From the NCBI GenBank assembly GCA_045546775.1, contig JAZQDM010000126.1:120434-184433 (forward strand): a stretch of DNA of 64,000 nucleotides, read 5' to 3'. Of this stretch, positions 41,777 to 49,390 are shown piece after piece. The position numbers and the translations under genes were made by a program. The stretch is from RGIG3002 sp045546775. Lineage in GTDB: Bacteria > Bacillota > Clostridia > Lachnospirales > Lachnospiraceae. How positions within the stretch are numbered: position 1 is the stretch's first letter; every line of letters begins with the position of its first letter. The notes under the pieces are model-generated. The model saw only the letters and a program-made list of their open reading frames with translations. It was not told the DNA's origin and made no database searches.

Positions 41777-42538
41777 TTATTCATTTGCCATCTCAGCACG
41801 GCGCTTTTTGATACCGTTTAAAATAACTTGCTTTTTCTCGATGACTTTGTCTTTTTCCATGGCGGGAATGCCTTTTAATTTGTATTCTAAGCCCAGTTTC
41901 TTGTATTTTACTTCGCCCATCGTGTGATAAGGAAGCACATCAAGTGCTTTTAAGTTTTTGAACTGGCCGATGAAATAGCCAAGCTGTTCCAAGTACACAT
42001 CATCGTCTGTGATAGTCGGAACAACAACGTGACGAATCCACATGTCCACATTTTTTTCTGCCAGATATTCCACAAAAGCGAGGATGCCTTCGTTTGGCTG
42101 CTCCGTGAGCTCCATATGTTTTTGGGGATCAATGTGCTTGATATCCAGCATAACGAGGTCTGTTAACGTCATCAAATGATCCAATTTTTTCAGCCATTCC
42201 GGGTTACCGTCTTTCCGGTAAGCGATGCCGGATGTGTCCAGACAGGTGTGGATGTCTTTTTCTTTGGCGAGCGTAAACAGCTCAATCAGGAAGTCTACCT
42301 GCATAAGCGGTTCGCCGCCGGTAACCGTAATGCCGCCGCCGCGGTAAAAACTTTTGTTTCTTTCATATTGCTCAATAATATAAGAAGGTTCCATTTCTGT
42401 GCCGGCGTTCATTTCCCATGTGTCCGGATTGTGACAATATGCACATCGCATCGGACAGCCTTGTACAAACACGACAAAGCGTACGCCGGGCCCATCTACT
42501 GTACCAAAACTTTCTAAAGAATGTATTCTGCCTTTCAT
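41777..42538 (-). CDS. pflA: Pyruvate formate-lyase-activating enzyme
   Basis: A 253-residue radical-SAM enzyme that makes the glycyl radical on pyruvate formate-lyase by abstracting a hydrogen atom. The cluster motif CPMRCAYCHNPD (CxxxCxxC) is present near residue 29, with the SAM-binding GGGITVTGGEPLMQ and the Asp of LDTSGIA. AAAGGA lies before the ATG. In most relatives pflA is next to pflB; here a 2.7-kb plus-strand island separates it from the pflB operon at 45255-47805. In this genome its target would be the stand-alone glycyl domain. Confidence 0.95.
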   Translation of the reverse strand: MKGRIHSLESFGTVDGPGVRFVVFVQGCPMRCAYCHNPDTWEMNAGTEMEPSYIIEQYERNKSFYRGGGITVTGGEPLMQVDFLIELFTLAKEKDIHTCLDTSGIAYRKDGNPEWLKKLDHLMTLTDLVMLDIKHIDPQKHMELTEQPNEGILAFVEYLAEKNVDMWIRHVVVPTITDDDVYLEQLGYFIGQFKNLKALDVLPYHTMGEVKYKKLGLEYKLKGIPAMEKDKVIEKKQVILNGIKKRRAEMANE

Positions 42539-42721
42539 ATTTCAATTCCTTTACTAAGCGTATTCTGCAAATGCAGTTTGAATAAAAATGCTACAATTAG
42601 TATACTATTCTGTACCTGAAAAAACTAGTCATGTGTTGTAAAAAGTACAATTTTTGTGGAATGGCGTGTTTGTGACTATCCGCAATATAATTAAATTATG
42701 GTGGTGTTTGTGAAAATATTG

Positions 42722-42750
42722 TTGCAATTTGCAGAATATTTCGATAAAAT
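42722..42750 (+). promoter_or_regulatory. Promoter of the riboswitch transcript
   Basis: TTGCAA (42722-42727), a 17-base spacer and TAAAAT (42745-42750), about 20 bases before the aptamer. Confidence 0.65.
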
Positions 42751-42767
42751 AAACTTGTGTATAAGAG

Positions 42768-42887
42768 AGAGGGCAAACTTATGGAAACGTAAGGACGCAA
42801 AGCAGGAAGTCTAAGTAATGGGGAATGTGTGGGACTCTATTATATTGATGGTTCGGTTGCAGTGAGACTCATTGCAGCCTTTTTTGT
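42768..42887 (+). promoter_or_regulatory. Cyclic-di-GMP-I (GEMM-I) riboswitch with terminator
   Basis: The conserved core is present in order: GGGCAAAC (42771-42778), a stem CTTATG/CGTAAG closed by a GAAA tetraloop, GGACGCAAAGC (42793-42803), GTCTAAG, a second stem AGTC/GACT, and GATGGTTCGGTTGC as the 3' arm. The terminator follows directly: GGTTGCAGTGA/TCATTGCAGCC with loop GAC and a T-run (42855-42884). The 3' arm of the aptamer and the 5' arm of the terminator share GGTTGC, so binding of c-di-GMP should prevent termination (an on switch). That direction is inferred. Confidence 0.88.
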
Positions 42888-43025
42888 GCAAAAAGCTGGT
42901 TGCCATGAAAGCAGAACTGCGAACTATCATCCAGCAAGACAACTTGTGTAGTGTGGGATTGTGAAAACGGTTATTTCTCTTTACACAGAAAATAATCGAA
43001 AGGGGTACATTAGGATGAAAAAGAG

Positions 43026-43751
43026 ATGTACAAAAGCGTTGGCGGTGCAGCTGGTGCGCATGGCCTCTTTTCCGACATGTTACCCGAGGTGAGTGAAGAA
43101 CAAAAAAAGAAATATAACGACTACAATACATTGGTTGCAGTCGGCATTCAAGTGGCAACACCAGATTATACTGCGCGCGAATGCTTTGATGTTTATATTA
43201 CCGGAAAAGGGGGAGATTACGAAGCATGGAGAGATGGTTATACAAGGAAATACATAGATGCGGAACAATGGATTCTGACGAATAGATCTTGTTTTAATTC
43301 GGCAAGAGATTATTATTCAGACAATATGGTACAAGCGATGCTTGTAGCGGAGAGGGTACTTAATGAATACAATCAAGAAGTATATATAGCTACCTCTCCA
43401 AGTGCGGAATGGCAAGGTTGTGATTATGTTGATTATTCAAATTATAAAAATCTTGTCAAAAATTTTTTTACTGTATTAACAAACATAGAGGCATTTGGGA
43501 CCTTTAATAACGCTAAAGCGGGTGGGAATTTTTATTGTACATATAATCCGGAAACGGAGGAATATACAATAGATTATAATTACTATTTGATAGACTATTA
43601 TGATTATGAAAATTTGGATGAATTACATGAGCAGGATTTACTTGGTATGGCACGAAGTTATGAATTATATGGATATTGTAATGGTCGATATACATGGAAA
43701 AAAGGTGTTCGCCCAGTATATGTTATTTTTGGTGAATTAGTAAAGTGGTGA
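43026..43751 (+). CDS. Unknown protein A1, c-di-GMP-riboswitch controlled, 5' end disrupted
   Basis: A 241-residue frame of unknown function, rich in Tyr, Asp and Asn, with no membrane segment or recognised domain. The riboswitch transcript has a good ribosome binding site and ATG at 43016 that begin MKKRCTKALA, a signal-peptide-like start, but that frame stops after 25 codons. The long frame runs one base off it, from 43026. So the original secretion signal seems to have been cut from the body by a frameshift or deletion, and export may be lost. A short remnant of a second copy lies at 44322. Confidence 0.6.
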   Translation: MYKSVGGAAGAHGLFSDMLPEVSEEQKKKYNDYNTLVAVGIQVATPDYTARECFDVYITGKGGDYEAWRDGYTRKYIDAEQWILTNRSCFNSARDYYSDNMVQAMLVAERVLNEYNQEVYIATSPSAEWQGCDYVDYSNYKNLVKNFFTVLTNIEAFGTFNNAKAGGNFYCTYNPETEEYTIDYNYYLIDYYDYENLDELHEQDLLGMARSYELYGYCNGRYTWKKGVRPVYVIFGELVKW

Positions 43752-43756
43752 TTAAG

Positions 43757-44320
43757 ATGAGAAGAAAAAAGAAGCTATTAATAGCAAACATATTAATAAT
43801 TTCATTTATATTATTTGGACGCGTATTTATAATTTTATGGGAAAGTGTGTTTGCAGATATTGTGCCATACAAAAAAACAGCATTTAAGGATTACAACGAT
43901 TTTTATCAACAATCTATCAAAAATTTTTTCCCAAGTGAACTTCCGGAAAGTGCGACGAACATACAATATTATTATTATTCCGGTATGCAGGATGAAAAAT
44001 TCGGGGTGTCCTTTGTTGTGAACGGTGAGGATTACGAGGATATGCAAGAGTATTATTTGTCATATTATTATCCATTGATAGATTCGAAGGCAATTAAATA
44101 CTTCTCCGAACAGCAATTGACGGATGAATTCGTTCGTTTAGAAAGATTGGATTTTATTGAAAATATCATAGCGGAAGAAAATGAAAAATATACTTTTTTG
44201 CTATATCAACAATCAAGCAGTGAACATTATCAAATAAAATCAGGAGTATTATACAATGATGAGACAAACGAAGTTGTCATTATATTTTATGACGATCAAC
44301 TTTTCATGGAAAAAGAATGA
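43757..44320 (+). CDS. Unknown membrane-anchored protein B1
   Basis: A 187-residue protein with a basic N-terminus (MRRKKK), one hydrophobic segment (about 7-27) and an extracytoplasmic part with FFPSELPESATNIQYYYYSG, LTDEFVRLERLDFIENI and a C-terminal LYNDETNEVVIIFYDDQLFM. It is about 60 percent identical by eye to B3 at 44620, and B2 between them is a pseudogene. No family is recognised. It follows A1 by 5 bases and is probably in the riboswitch-controlled transcript. A GTG at 43745 is an alternative start. Confidence 0.65.
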   Translation: MRRKKKLLIANILIISFILFGRVFIILWESVFADIVPYKKTAFKDYNDFYQQSIKNFFPSELPESATNIQYYYYSGMQDEKFGVSFVVNGEDYEDMQEYYLSYYYPLIDSKAIKYFSEQQLTDEFVRLERLDFIENIIAEENEKYTFLLYQQSSSEHYQIKSGVLYNDETNEVVIIFYDDQLFMEKE

Positions 44321-44321
44321 G

Positions 44322-44357
44322 TACCTATTCGGTATTGCACGCAGTTATGAATTTTTT
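44322..44357 (+). pseudogene. Remnant of a second A-type gene (A2)
   Basis: Directly after the B1 stop, YLFGIARSYEFF is encoded, which matches DLLGMARSYELY near the C-terminus of A1 (43644-43670). Only about 12 codons survive before the sequence passes into the B2 remnant in another frame. Confidence 0.6.
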
Positions 44358-44586
44358 CCCCAAGTGAGCTTCTGGAAAGTGCTACAGGTATAAAATATTA
44401 TTATGGTATGGTTGATAAAATTTATGAACTATCTTTTTCCATTGATGATGTAGAACTTGAATATATGAAAGAAATATACTGGTCTCATTATGATACTTTG
44501 ATTGAATCCGATACGAGTGTATAATGATGAGACAAATGAGTTTAATCATAATCTTTTATCATGACCAGCTTTTTATGGAAAAATAG
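44352..44586 (+). pseudogene. Degraded B-type paralog (B2)
   Basis: In one frame (44354-44524) it encodes PSELLESATGIKYYYGMVDK and SFSIDDVELEYMKEIYW, aligned to PSELPESATNIQYYYYSGMQ of B1. The N-terminal signal anchor is missing, and about 50 central codons are deleted. The C-terminal block YNDETNEF is followed by a frame change into IIIFYHDQLFMEK and a TAG at 44584-44586. It lies between intact B1 and B3. Confidence 0.75.
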
Positions 44587-44619
44587 TGTTGGATGATATA
44601 AAAAGAAAGGTAATTATAA

Positions 44620-45189
44620 ATGGCAAATACGACCAAGAAAGTCCCGAAGATTATCATTAAATTCATAGTTGGAGCTGTATTAGTAGTTATCTGGTTTTTT
44701 GTAACTTGGTGGGATATTTTTTTCGCGGATTTTTTACCGAGAGAGCAGACGAATTATAAAAACTATAATAGTTTTTATAAACGTTCGGTAACAAATTTTT
44801 TTCCAAGTGAACTTCCTGACAGTGCAACAAATGTGAAATACTATTATTATTCCGGGATGTTGGATGAAAAATTTGGTGTGTCCTTTGTTGTGGACGATGA
44901 AGATTACAAAGAGTTGAAGCATTACTATTTGTACTATTATTATCCTACAAAAAATTCGAGGTCACTGGATTATTTCTTTAAGCAACAACTGACAGATGAA
45001 TTTGTTCATTCGGAAAGATTGGATTTTATCGAAAATATTGTGGAAGAGGAACTAGACCAATATACCTTCATGGTGTATGAAAAGGGTACCACTGAACATT
45101 ACCAAATAAAATCAGGCGGATTGTATAATGACGAGACGAATGAATTTATTATTATCTTTTTTCATGACCATTTTTTTATGGAAGAATGA
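44620..45189 (+). CDS. Unknown membrane-anchored protein B3
   Basis: A 189-residue paralog of B1 with the same layout: a basic start (MANTTKKVPKIIIK), one membrane segment (about 13-32), then NFFPSELPDSATNVKYYYYS, LTDEFVHSERLDFIENIVEE and a His/Phe-rich C-terminus. AGAAAGG precedes the ATG. It is the last gene of the plus-strand island and faces the pflB operon across a palindromic terminator. The function is unknown; the outside location is inferred from the signal anchor. Confidence 0.65.
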   Translation: MANTTKKVPKIIIKFIVGAVLVVIWFFVTWWDIFFADFLPREQTNYKNYNSFYKRSVTNFFPSELPDSATNVKYYYYSGMLDEKFGVSFVVDDEDYKELKHYYLYYYYPTKNSRSLDYFFKQQLTDEFVHSERLDFIENIVEEELDQYTFMVYEKGTTEHYQIKSGGLYNDETNEFIIIFFHDHFFMEE

Positions 45190-45195
45190 TTTAAA

Positions 45196-45221
45196 AGGGC
45201 TATCGCAATTGCGATAGCCCT
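45196..45221. terminator. Palindromic terminator between B3 and the pfl operon
   Basis: A perfect palindrome AGGGCTATCGCAATTGCGATAGCCCT. The T content is higher on the minus strand exit (TTTTAAATC complement), but it can serve both strands. Confidence 0.75.
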
Positions 45222-45254
45222 CATTCATTTTACTTATTCAATTAACGTTGAATC

Positions 45255-45497
45255 TTAGATGGATTCGTGGAATGTACGGGAGATTACGTCTGCCTGCTGT
45301 TCCGGTGTTAATTTGATGAAGTTAACAGCATATCCGGATACACGGATTGTTAACTGCGGGTAGTTCTCAGGATGTTTCTGAGCGTCTAATAATGTATCTC
45401 TGTTGAGAACGTTAACGTTAAGGTGATGTCCACCTTTTGTTACATAACCATCTAATAATGCTACTAAGTTATCTTCTTGAGCTCTATTTGTTGTCAT
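45255..45497 (-). CDS. Stand-alone glycyl-radical domain of pyruvate formate-lyase (GrcA-like)
   Basis: An 80-residue protein equal to the C-terminal domain of PFL: NLVALLDGYVTKGGHHLNVN, YPQLTIRVSGYAVNFIKLTP with the radical Gly at position 55 (RVSGYAV), and a C-terminal DVISRTFHESI. The body of PFL at 45766 lacks this domain, so the two proteins must combine to form an active enzyme. It has its own strong ribosome binding site (AATGGAGGT) 10 bases before the ATG. It is shorter than E. coli GrcA (127 residues), which is a repair part for an intact PFL. Confidence 0.9.
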   Translation of the reverse strand: MTTNRAQEDNLVALLDGYVTKGGHHLNVNVLNRDTLLDAQKHPENYPQLTIRVSGYAVNFIKLTPEQQADVISRTFHESI

Positions 45498-45533
45498 AGT
45501 ATTATACCTCCATTTGAATTATTTTGTTTGTTT

Positions 45534-45737
45534 CTAGTTGAAATCATCAAGTCCCTGTTCCAGGGTAGGAACACTACATGCTAACGGGGTTCTCGAACAA
45601 TCGGAACAGCCCATTGTCTGAACTGATTTATCATTTGTACTTTGAGCATCGTAATCGATATTCACATGACCGACACCGTTTGACATACCGGCATCTAACA
45701 TTTTTACCAAATCATCAATCATTGCATTGTTATCCAT
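45534..45737 (-). CDS. Small Cys-containing paralog of the glycyl-domain start
   Basis: A 67-residue protein between the PFL body and the glycyl-radical protein. Its first half, MIDDLVKMLDAGMSNGVGHV, resembles EDNLVALLDGYVTKGGHHLN of the next gene. The radical loop is absent, and the second half has MGCSDCSRTPLACSVP, with three cysteines in a CxxC-x6-C pattern, then an acidic end. AAAGGAG lies 7 bases before the ATG. It may bind the PFL body in place of the radical domain, or bind metal; both ideas are inference. I know of no named family. Confidence 0.75.
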   Translation of the reverse strand: MDNNAMIDDLVKMLDAGMSNGVGHVNIDYDAQSTNDKSVQTMGCSDCSRTPLACSVPTLEQGLDDFN

Positions 45738-45765
45738 AGTAATGCTCCTTTCTGAAAAAGGTGAA

Positions 45766-47805
45766 TTATTTGCTTAAGTCTAATTCAATGTCGCCAGCGA
45801 ATACCTGATCTTCTTTACCAAGAGCACCCGGAATAATTGTGAAGGTATTGGAAATACCATCCTGTGCATCTTTGAACGGAAGTTTGGATACAGAAGAAAG
45901 GGAAGCTACTGCACCGTGAGTATCACGTCCGTGCATCGGGTTAGCACCCGGAGCAAACGGCTGTCCTTTCTTACGTCCGTCAGGTGTGTTACCTGTTGCC
46001 TTACCATATGTTACGTTAGAAGTAATAGTAAGGATAGATGTTGTCGGAACACCATTTCTGTAAGTATGATGTCTTCTGATAGCTGTCATGAATTTGTGAA
46101 CGATATCCTGTGCGATAGAGTCAACACGGTCATCATCGTTACCATATTTCGGGAAGTCACCTGTTGTCTTGAAGTCAACGATAACGCCGTCTTCATCACG
46201 AATAACTTCTACTTTAGCGTATTTAATAGCTGATAAGGAGTCAGCTACGATAGAAAGTCCAGCAACACCTGTAGCGAAGTAACGTTTTACGTCTCTGTCA
46301 TGAAGTGCCATTTCAGCTCTTTCATAGCAGTATTTGTCATGCATGTAGTGGATGATGTTAAGTGTGTTAACATATACATCTGCCTGCCATTCGATCATGT
46401 CTACGAATTTCTGCATTACATCATCGTAATCAAGAACGTCACCTTCAACTGCGCGGTATCTAGGTCCAACCTGTTTCTTTGTTACTTCGTCAACACCGCC
46501 GTTTAAAGCGTAAAGTAAACATTTAGCAAGGTTAGCACGAGCGCCGAAGAACTGCATTTCTTTACCGATTACCATGGAAGATACGCAGCAAGCGATACCG
46601 TAGTCATCGCCGTGAGATACTCTCATAAGGTCATCGTTTTCGTACTGGATGGAAGAAGTCTGGATAGACATCTTAGCACAGTATCTCTTCCAGTTTTCCG
46701 GAAGTCTTGTAGACCAAAGAACTGTTAAGTTCGGTTCCGGTGAAGCACCTAAGTTTGTCAATGTGTGTAAGTAACGGAAGGACATCTTAGAAACTAAGTG
46801 ACGTCCGTCAACACCAACACCTGCTAAGGATTCTGTTACCCATACCGGGTCACCAGCGAAGATCTGGTTGTATTCCGGTGTACGAGCAAATTTGATGCAA
46901 CGTAATTTCATGATGAAGTGGTCAACGAATTCCTGAATCTGTTCTTCAGTAAATGTACCGTTAGCCAAGTCTCTTTCAGCGTAGCAGTCAAGGAATGTGG
47001 ATGTACGTCCGAGGGACATAGCAGCACCGTTCTGTTCTTTAACTGCACACAAATATCCGAAGTAAGTAGCCTGGATAGCTTCCTGTACGTTTGTAGCAGG
47101 TCTTGCAATGTCACATCCGTAAGATGCAGCCATTTCTTTCATCATTTTAAGAGCTACGATCTGCTCAGAGATTTCTTCACGAAGACGGATAACATCATCT
47201 GTCATAACACGTCCTGTAGAATCTTTCTGCTCTAATTTGTCTTCGATAAGTCTGTCAATACCGTACAAAGCAACACGTCTGTAGTCACCGATGATACGTC
47301 CACGTCCGTAAGCATCCGGAAGACCTGTGATGATGTGTGAAGAACGGCAAGCTCTCATCTCTGCATTGTATGCATCGAAGCAACCAGCGTTGTGTGTTTT
47401 TCTGTGTGTAGAGAAGAACTCGCTGATTTCTGCATCTACTTCATATCCGTTGTCAGAGCAAGCTTTTTCAGCCATTCTGATACCGCCGTACGGCTGTAAG
47501 GAACGTTTGAACGGTTTGTCTGTCTGGAAACCAACGATAGTTTCTTTGCTCTTGTCTAAGTATCCAGGACCATGAGAAGTAATTGTAGAAATTACTTTTG
47601 TGTCCATGTCAAGAACACCGCCTGCTTCACGTTCTTTTTTCTGTAAATCAAGTACCTGTGCCCACAAATCTTTTGTGTTCTGTGTAGCTTCAGCTAAGAA
47701 TGATTCATCTCCATCATAAGGATGGTAGTTTTTCTGAATGAAATCGCGAACATTGATTTCACTTTCCCATTTTCCGCCTACAAAATCTTTCCATTCTGGT
47801 CTCAT
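45766..47805 (-). CDS. pflB: Pyruvate formate-lyase body without the glycyl-radical domain
   Basis: A 679-residue protein that converts pyruvate and CoA to acetyl-CoA and formate. The active-site pair is present in YGIACCVSSM (Cys406-Cys407), followed by VIGKEMQFFGARANLAK. The body is normal up to GANPMHGRDTHGAVASLSSV, then stops after GALGKEDQVFAGDIELDLSK, whereas usual PFL runs about 75 residues further through RVSGYAV. Those residues are encoded by the gene at 45255. Codon use is highly biased, as in abundant enzymes. AGGAGG precedes the ATG. The stop is followed by a proper new ribosome binding site, so this is not a simple frameshift. Confidence 0.93.
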   Translation of the reverse strand: MRPEWKDFVGGKWESEINVRDFIQKNYHPYDGDESFLAEATQNTKDLWAQVLDLQKKEREAGGVLDMDTKVISTITSHGPGYLDKSKETIVGFQTDKPFKRSLQPYGGIRMAEKACSDNGYEVDAEISEFFSTHRKTHNAGCFDAYNAEMRACRSSHIITGLPDAYGRGRIIGDYRRVALYGIDRLIEDKLEQKDSTGRVMTDDVIRLREEISEQIVALKMMKEMAASYGCDIARPATNVQEAIQATYFGYLCAVKEQNGAAMSLGRTSTFLDCYAERDLANGTFTEEQIQEFVDHFIMKLRCIKFARTPEYNQIFAGDPVWVTESLAGVGVDGRHLVSKMSFRYLHTLTNLGASPEPNLTVLWSTRLPENWKRYCAKMSIQTSSIQYENDDLMRVSHGDDYGIACCVSSMVIGKEMQFFGARANLAKCLLYALNGGVDEVTKKQVGPRYRAVEGDVLDYDDVMQKFVDMIEWQADVYVNTLNIIHYMHDKYCYERAEMALHDRDVKRYFATGVAGLSIVADSLSAIKYAKVEVIRDEDGVIVDFKTTGDFPKYGNDDDRVDSIAQDIVHKFMTAIRRHHTYRNGVPTTSILTITSNVTYGKATGNTPDGRKKGQPFAPGANPMHGRDTHGAVASLSSVSKLPFKDAQDGISNTFTIIPGALGKEDQVFAGDIELDLSK

Positions 47806-47851
47806 TTTGAAATAGCCTCCTATTAATTTGAAATTAGATTAATATATTACC

Positions 47852-47869
47852 GGATTTCGATTGAAATCC
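47852..47869. promoter_or_regulatory. Palindrome in the pflB upstream region
   Basis: GGATTTC-GATT-GAAATCC, with two 7-bp arms, in the 293-base gap between pflB and the divergent DUF1858 gene, 47 bases before the pflB start. It could be an operator; no known regulator consensus is claimed. Confidence 0.4.
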
Positions 47870-48012
47870 ACACACCCGTGAAGGTGTTTGCATGCCTTAA
47901 TAAATATGCTAATCTTGAGCTTATTATAGGATATTATAGCGAGAAACGTCAAGGGAGACGAATGTACTTTTTTCTATACAAAATGGGCACTTTCTTTCAA
48001 AAAATCATTTGC

Positions 48013-48041
48013 TTGTCAGAAAGGGCGGAAAGTATTATACT
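48013..48041 (+). promoter_or_regulatory. Promoter of the DUF1858 gene
   Basis: TTGTCA (48013-48018), a 17-base spacer and TATACT (48036-48041), 58 bases before the start. Confidence 0.65.
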
Positions 48042-48098
48042 AGTTGGGTGGCATGTCCACACAATCATTACGAAAAACACACTATAAGGAGGTTTATT

Positions 48099-48290
48099 AT
48101 GGCTAATATAACAAAAGAAATGACAATCGGTGAAATTCTCAGAACTTACCCGAATGCAGCACCGGTTTTAATGGAAGCAGGAATGCATTGTTTAGGATGT
48201 CCTTCCGCACAGGGCGAAAGCTTGGAAGAAGCAGTTATGGTTCACGGTATGAACATTGATGACTTGATGGAAAAATTAACTGCTTTATAA
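48099..48290 (+). CDS. DUF1858 domain protein
   Basis: A 63-residue protein of the DUF1858 family: MTIGEILRTYPNAAPVLMEA then GMHCLGCPSAQGESLEEAVM with a CxxC pair. Such small proteins sit near iron-sulfur or redox genes in anaerobes and resemble the N-terminal domain of ScdA/Ric-type iron-sulfur repair proteins. AAGGAGG is well placed before the ATG at 48099. It diverges from the pflB operon. The exact role is unknown. Confidence 0.88.
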   Translation: MANITKEMTIGEILRTYPNAAPVLMEAGMHCLGCPSAQGESLEEAVMVHGMNIDDLMEKLTAL

Positions 48291-48315
48291 AAACAGGATA
48301 GCTTATAGAAAAAAC

Positions 48316-48377
48316 AAAGGAACACATCTTTCGAAGGGCATAGCGCATATGCGGATCGGAGATATGTTCCTTTTTTT
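48316..48377 (+). terminator. Terminator after the DUF1858 gene
   Basis: A long imperfect stem AAAGGAACACATCT / AGATATGTTCCTTT with an inner hairpin and seven T. Confidence 0.75.
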
Positions 48378-48419
48378 GTAATTGTTGTTATGACTGAAGA
48401 ATCATATCGCCCAAAAAGG

Positions 48420-49175
48420 TTACATTTCAGCAAGCGACTGTAATGCATGCTTTTTAATTAACGGGGTGTAGTGTTCTTCTAAATAAGCTTCACTTGCAGG
48501 GGAAAGCTTAGCCGGTGTGCCGTATTCTGAGAAAATGTTGCACATTTTGTTGTAATGTTCCGTCGTGTGTTCGCCTTCGGATACAACAAGAAGGTATTCG
48601 CCGGTTGCTTCGTGTTTGTAAAGTGAATTTTCGCCCTCGTAGCGGTAATAAACAATGCGTGCAAGGCGGGAAACATCATGCAAAGAAGAGAAAGTAAAGA
48701 TTCTCTTTGTTTCTTTTGGTGCCTTTGCAGGTGCTTTTTTGCTCTTTGCATTTTTTTTCTTTGCAGCGTCTGAGCCTGCAGCATTTGCTGCATCTTCATG
48801 GATTTTGCGGAACAAATCAAGCACATCGTCAGCACCTTCTGCCAACTCTTCCAACAAATTGTCGGTTTCATCGTCGCTGTCGCTTACAGACGGAGCAAAT
48901 TTGGAAAAGCGGGTATCTAGTTCTTCCGGGTCTTCCACTTTTGTAATAATCAACACGATACACTCGGAATTGAGCGGTATGGCTTCAATCATGAGAGGAA
49001 TATCTTCTGCCTCAAAACCGAACTCGAAAGACGCCTGCTGCATCATATCGCGGAAAAGGTCTTTTGCCTTCTCGGTGCCGTAGGCCAATTCGCTGATTTT
49101 TAACTCGCGGTCAGCTAAGTCTTCTTTCGTCAGTGTACAACGAATCTGATGGTCGTTTACTTTTTCTATTTTCAT
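48420..49175 (-). CDS. mecA: Adaptor protein MecA
   Basis: A 251-residue ClpC adaptor that delivers target proteins to the ClpCP protease. The N-terminal domain MKIEKVNDHQIRCTLTKEDL with SFEFGFEAEDIPLMIEAIPL is diagnostic. A low-complexity Ala/Lys linker (SDAAKKKNAKSKKAPAKAPK) separates the C-terminal domain, which binds ClpC. It is transcribed alone from the promoter at 49301. Confidence 0.92.
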   Translation of the reverse strand: MKIEKVNDHQIRCTLTKEDLADRELKISELAYGTEKAKDLFRDMMQQASFEFGFEAEDIPLMIEAIPLNSECIVLIITKVEDPEELDTRFSKFAPSVSDSDDETDNLLEELAEGADDVLDLFRKIHEDAANAAGSDAAKKKNAKSKKAPAKAPKETKRIFTFSSLHDVSRLARIVYYRYEGENSLYKHEATGEYLLVVSEGEHTTEHYNKMCNIFSEYGTPAKLSPASEAYLEEHYTPLIKKHALQSLAEM

Positions 49176-49300
49176 GTAATCACATCCTTACTATTAAGAT
49201 ACTGAACAATCGCCTGTGTGTGACAGGAAACTGTGCAGGTAGGAAACCATTTAGTCCAAACAGCCGATTTTAAAAGCGTGTCGGCGTTTGGTGTTAGACT

Positions 49301-49329
49301 ATCTTATACTTTTCCGCCCGGATAGTCAA
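49301..49329 (-). promoter_or_regulatory. Promoter of mecA
   Basis: On the minus strand TTGACT (49329-49324), a 17-base spacer and TAAGAT (49306-49301). The leader to mecA is about 120 bases and has a hairpin CCTGT-GTGTG-ACAGG. Confidence 0.5.
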
Positions 49330-49355
49330 TAGGATAAAAATTCAAAAACTTGCTA

Positions 49356-49384
49356 TTGCATTTAAAATTAAATACGAATATAAT
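49356..49384 (+). promoter_or_regulatory. Promoter with no clear downstream gene
   Basis: TTGCAT (49356-49361), a 17-base spacer and a perfect TATAAT (49379-49384). It drives the structured region at 49391. Confidence 0.65.
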
Positions 49385-49390
49385 ACTCCT

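Noticed and set aside
45498..45765. The split of pflB as a recent frameshift or assembly error
   Set aside because: Both downstream genes have separate, well spaced Shine-Dalgarno sites and ATG starts, the intervening protein is not part of normal PFL, and the body ends in a distinct tail.
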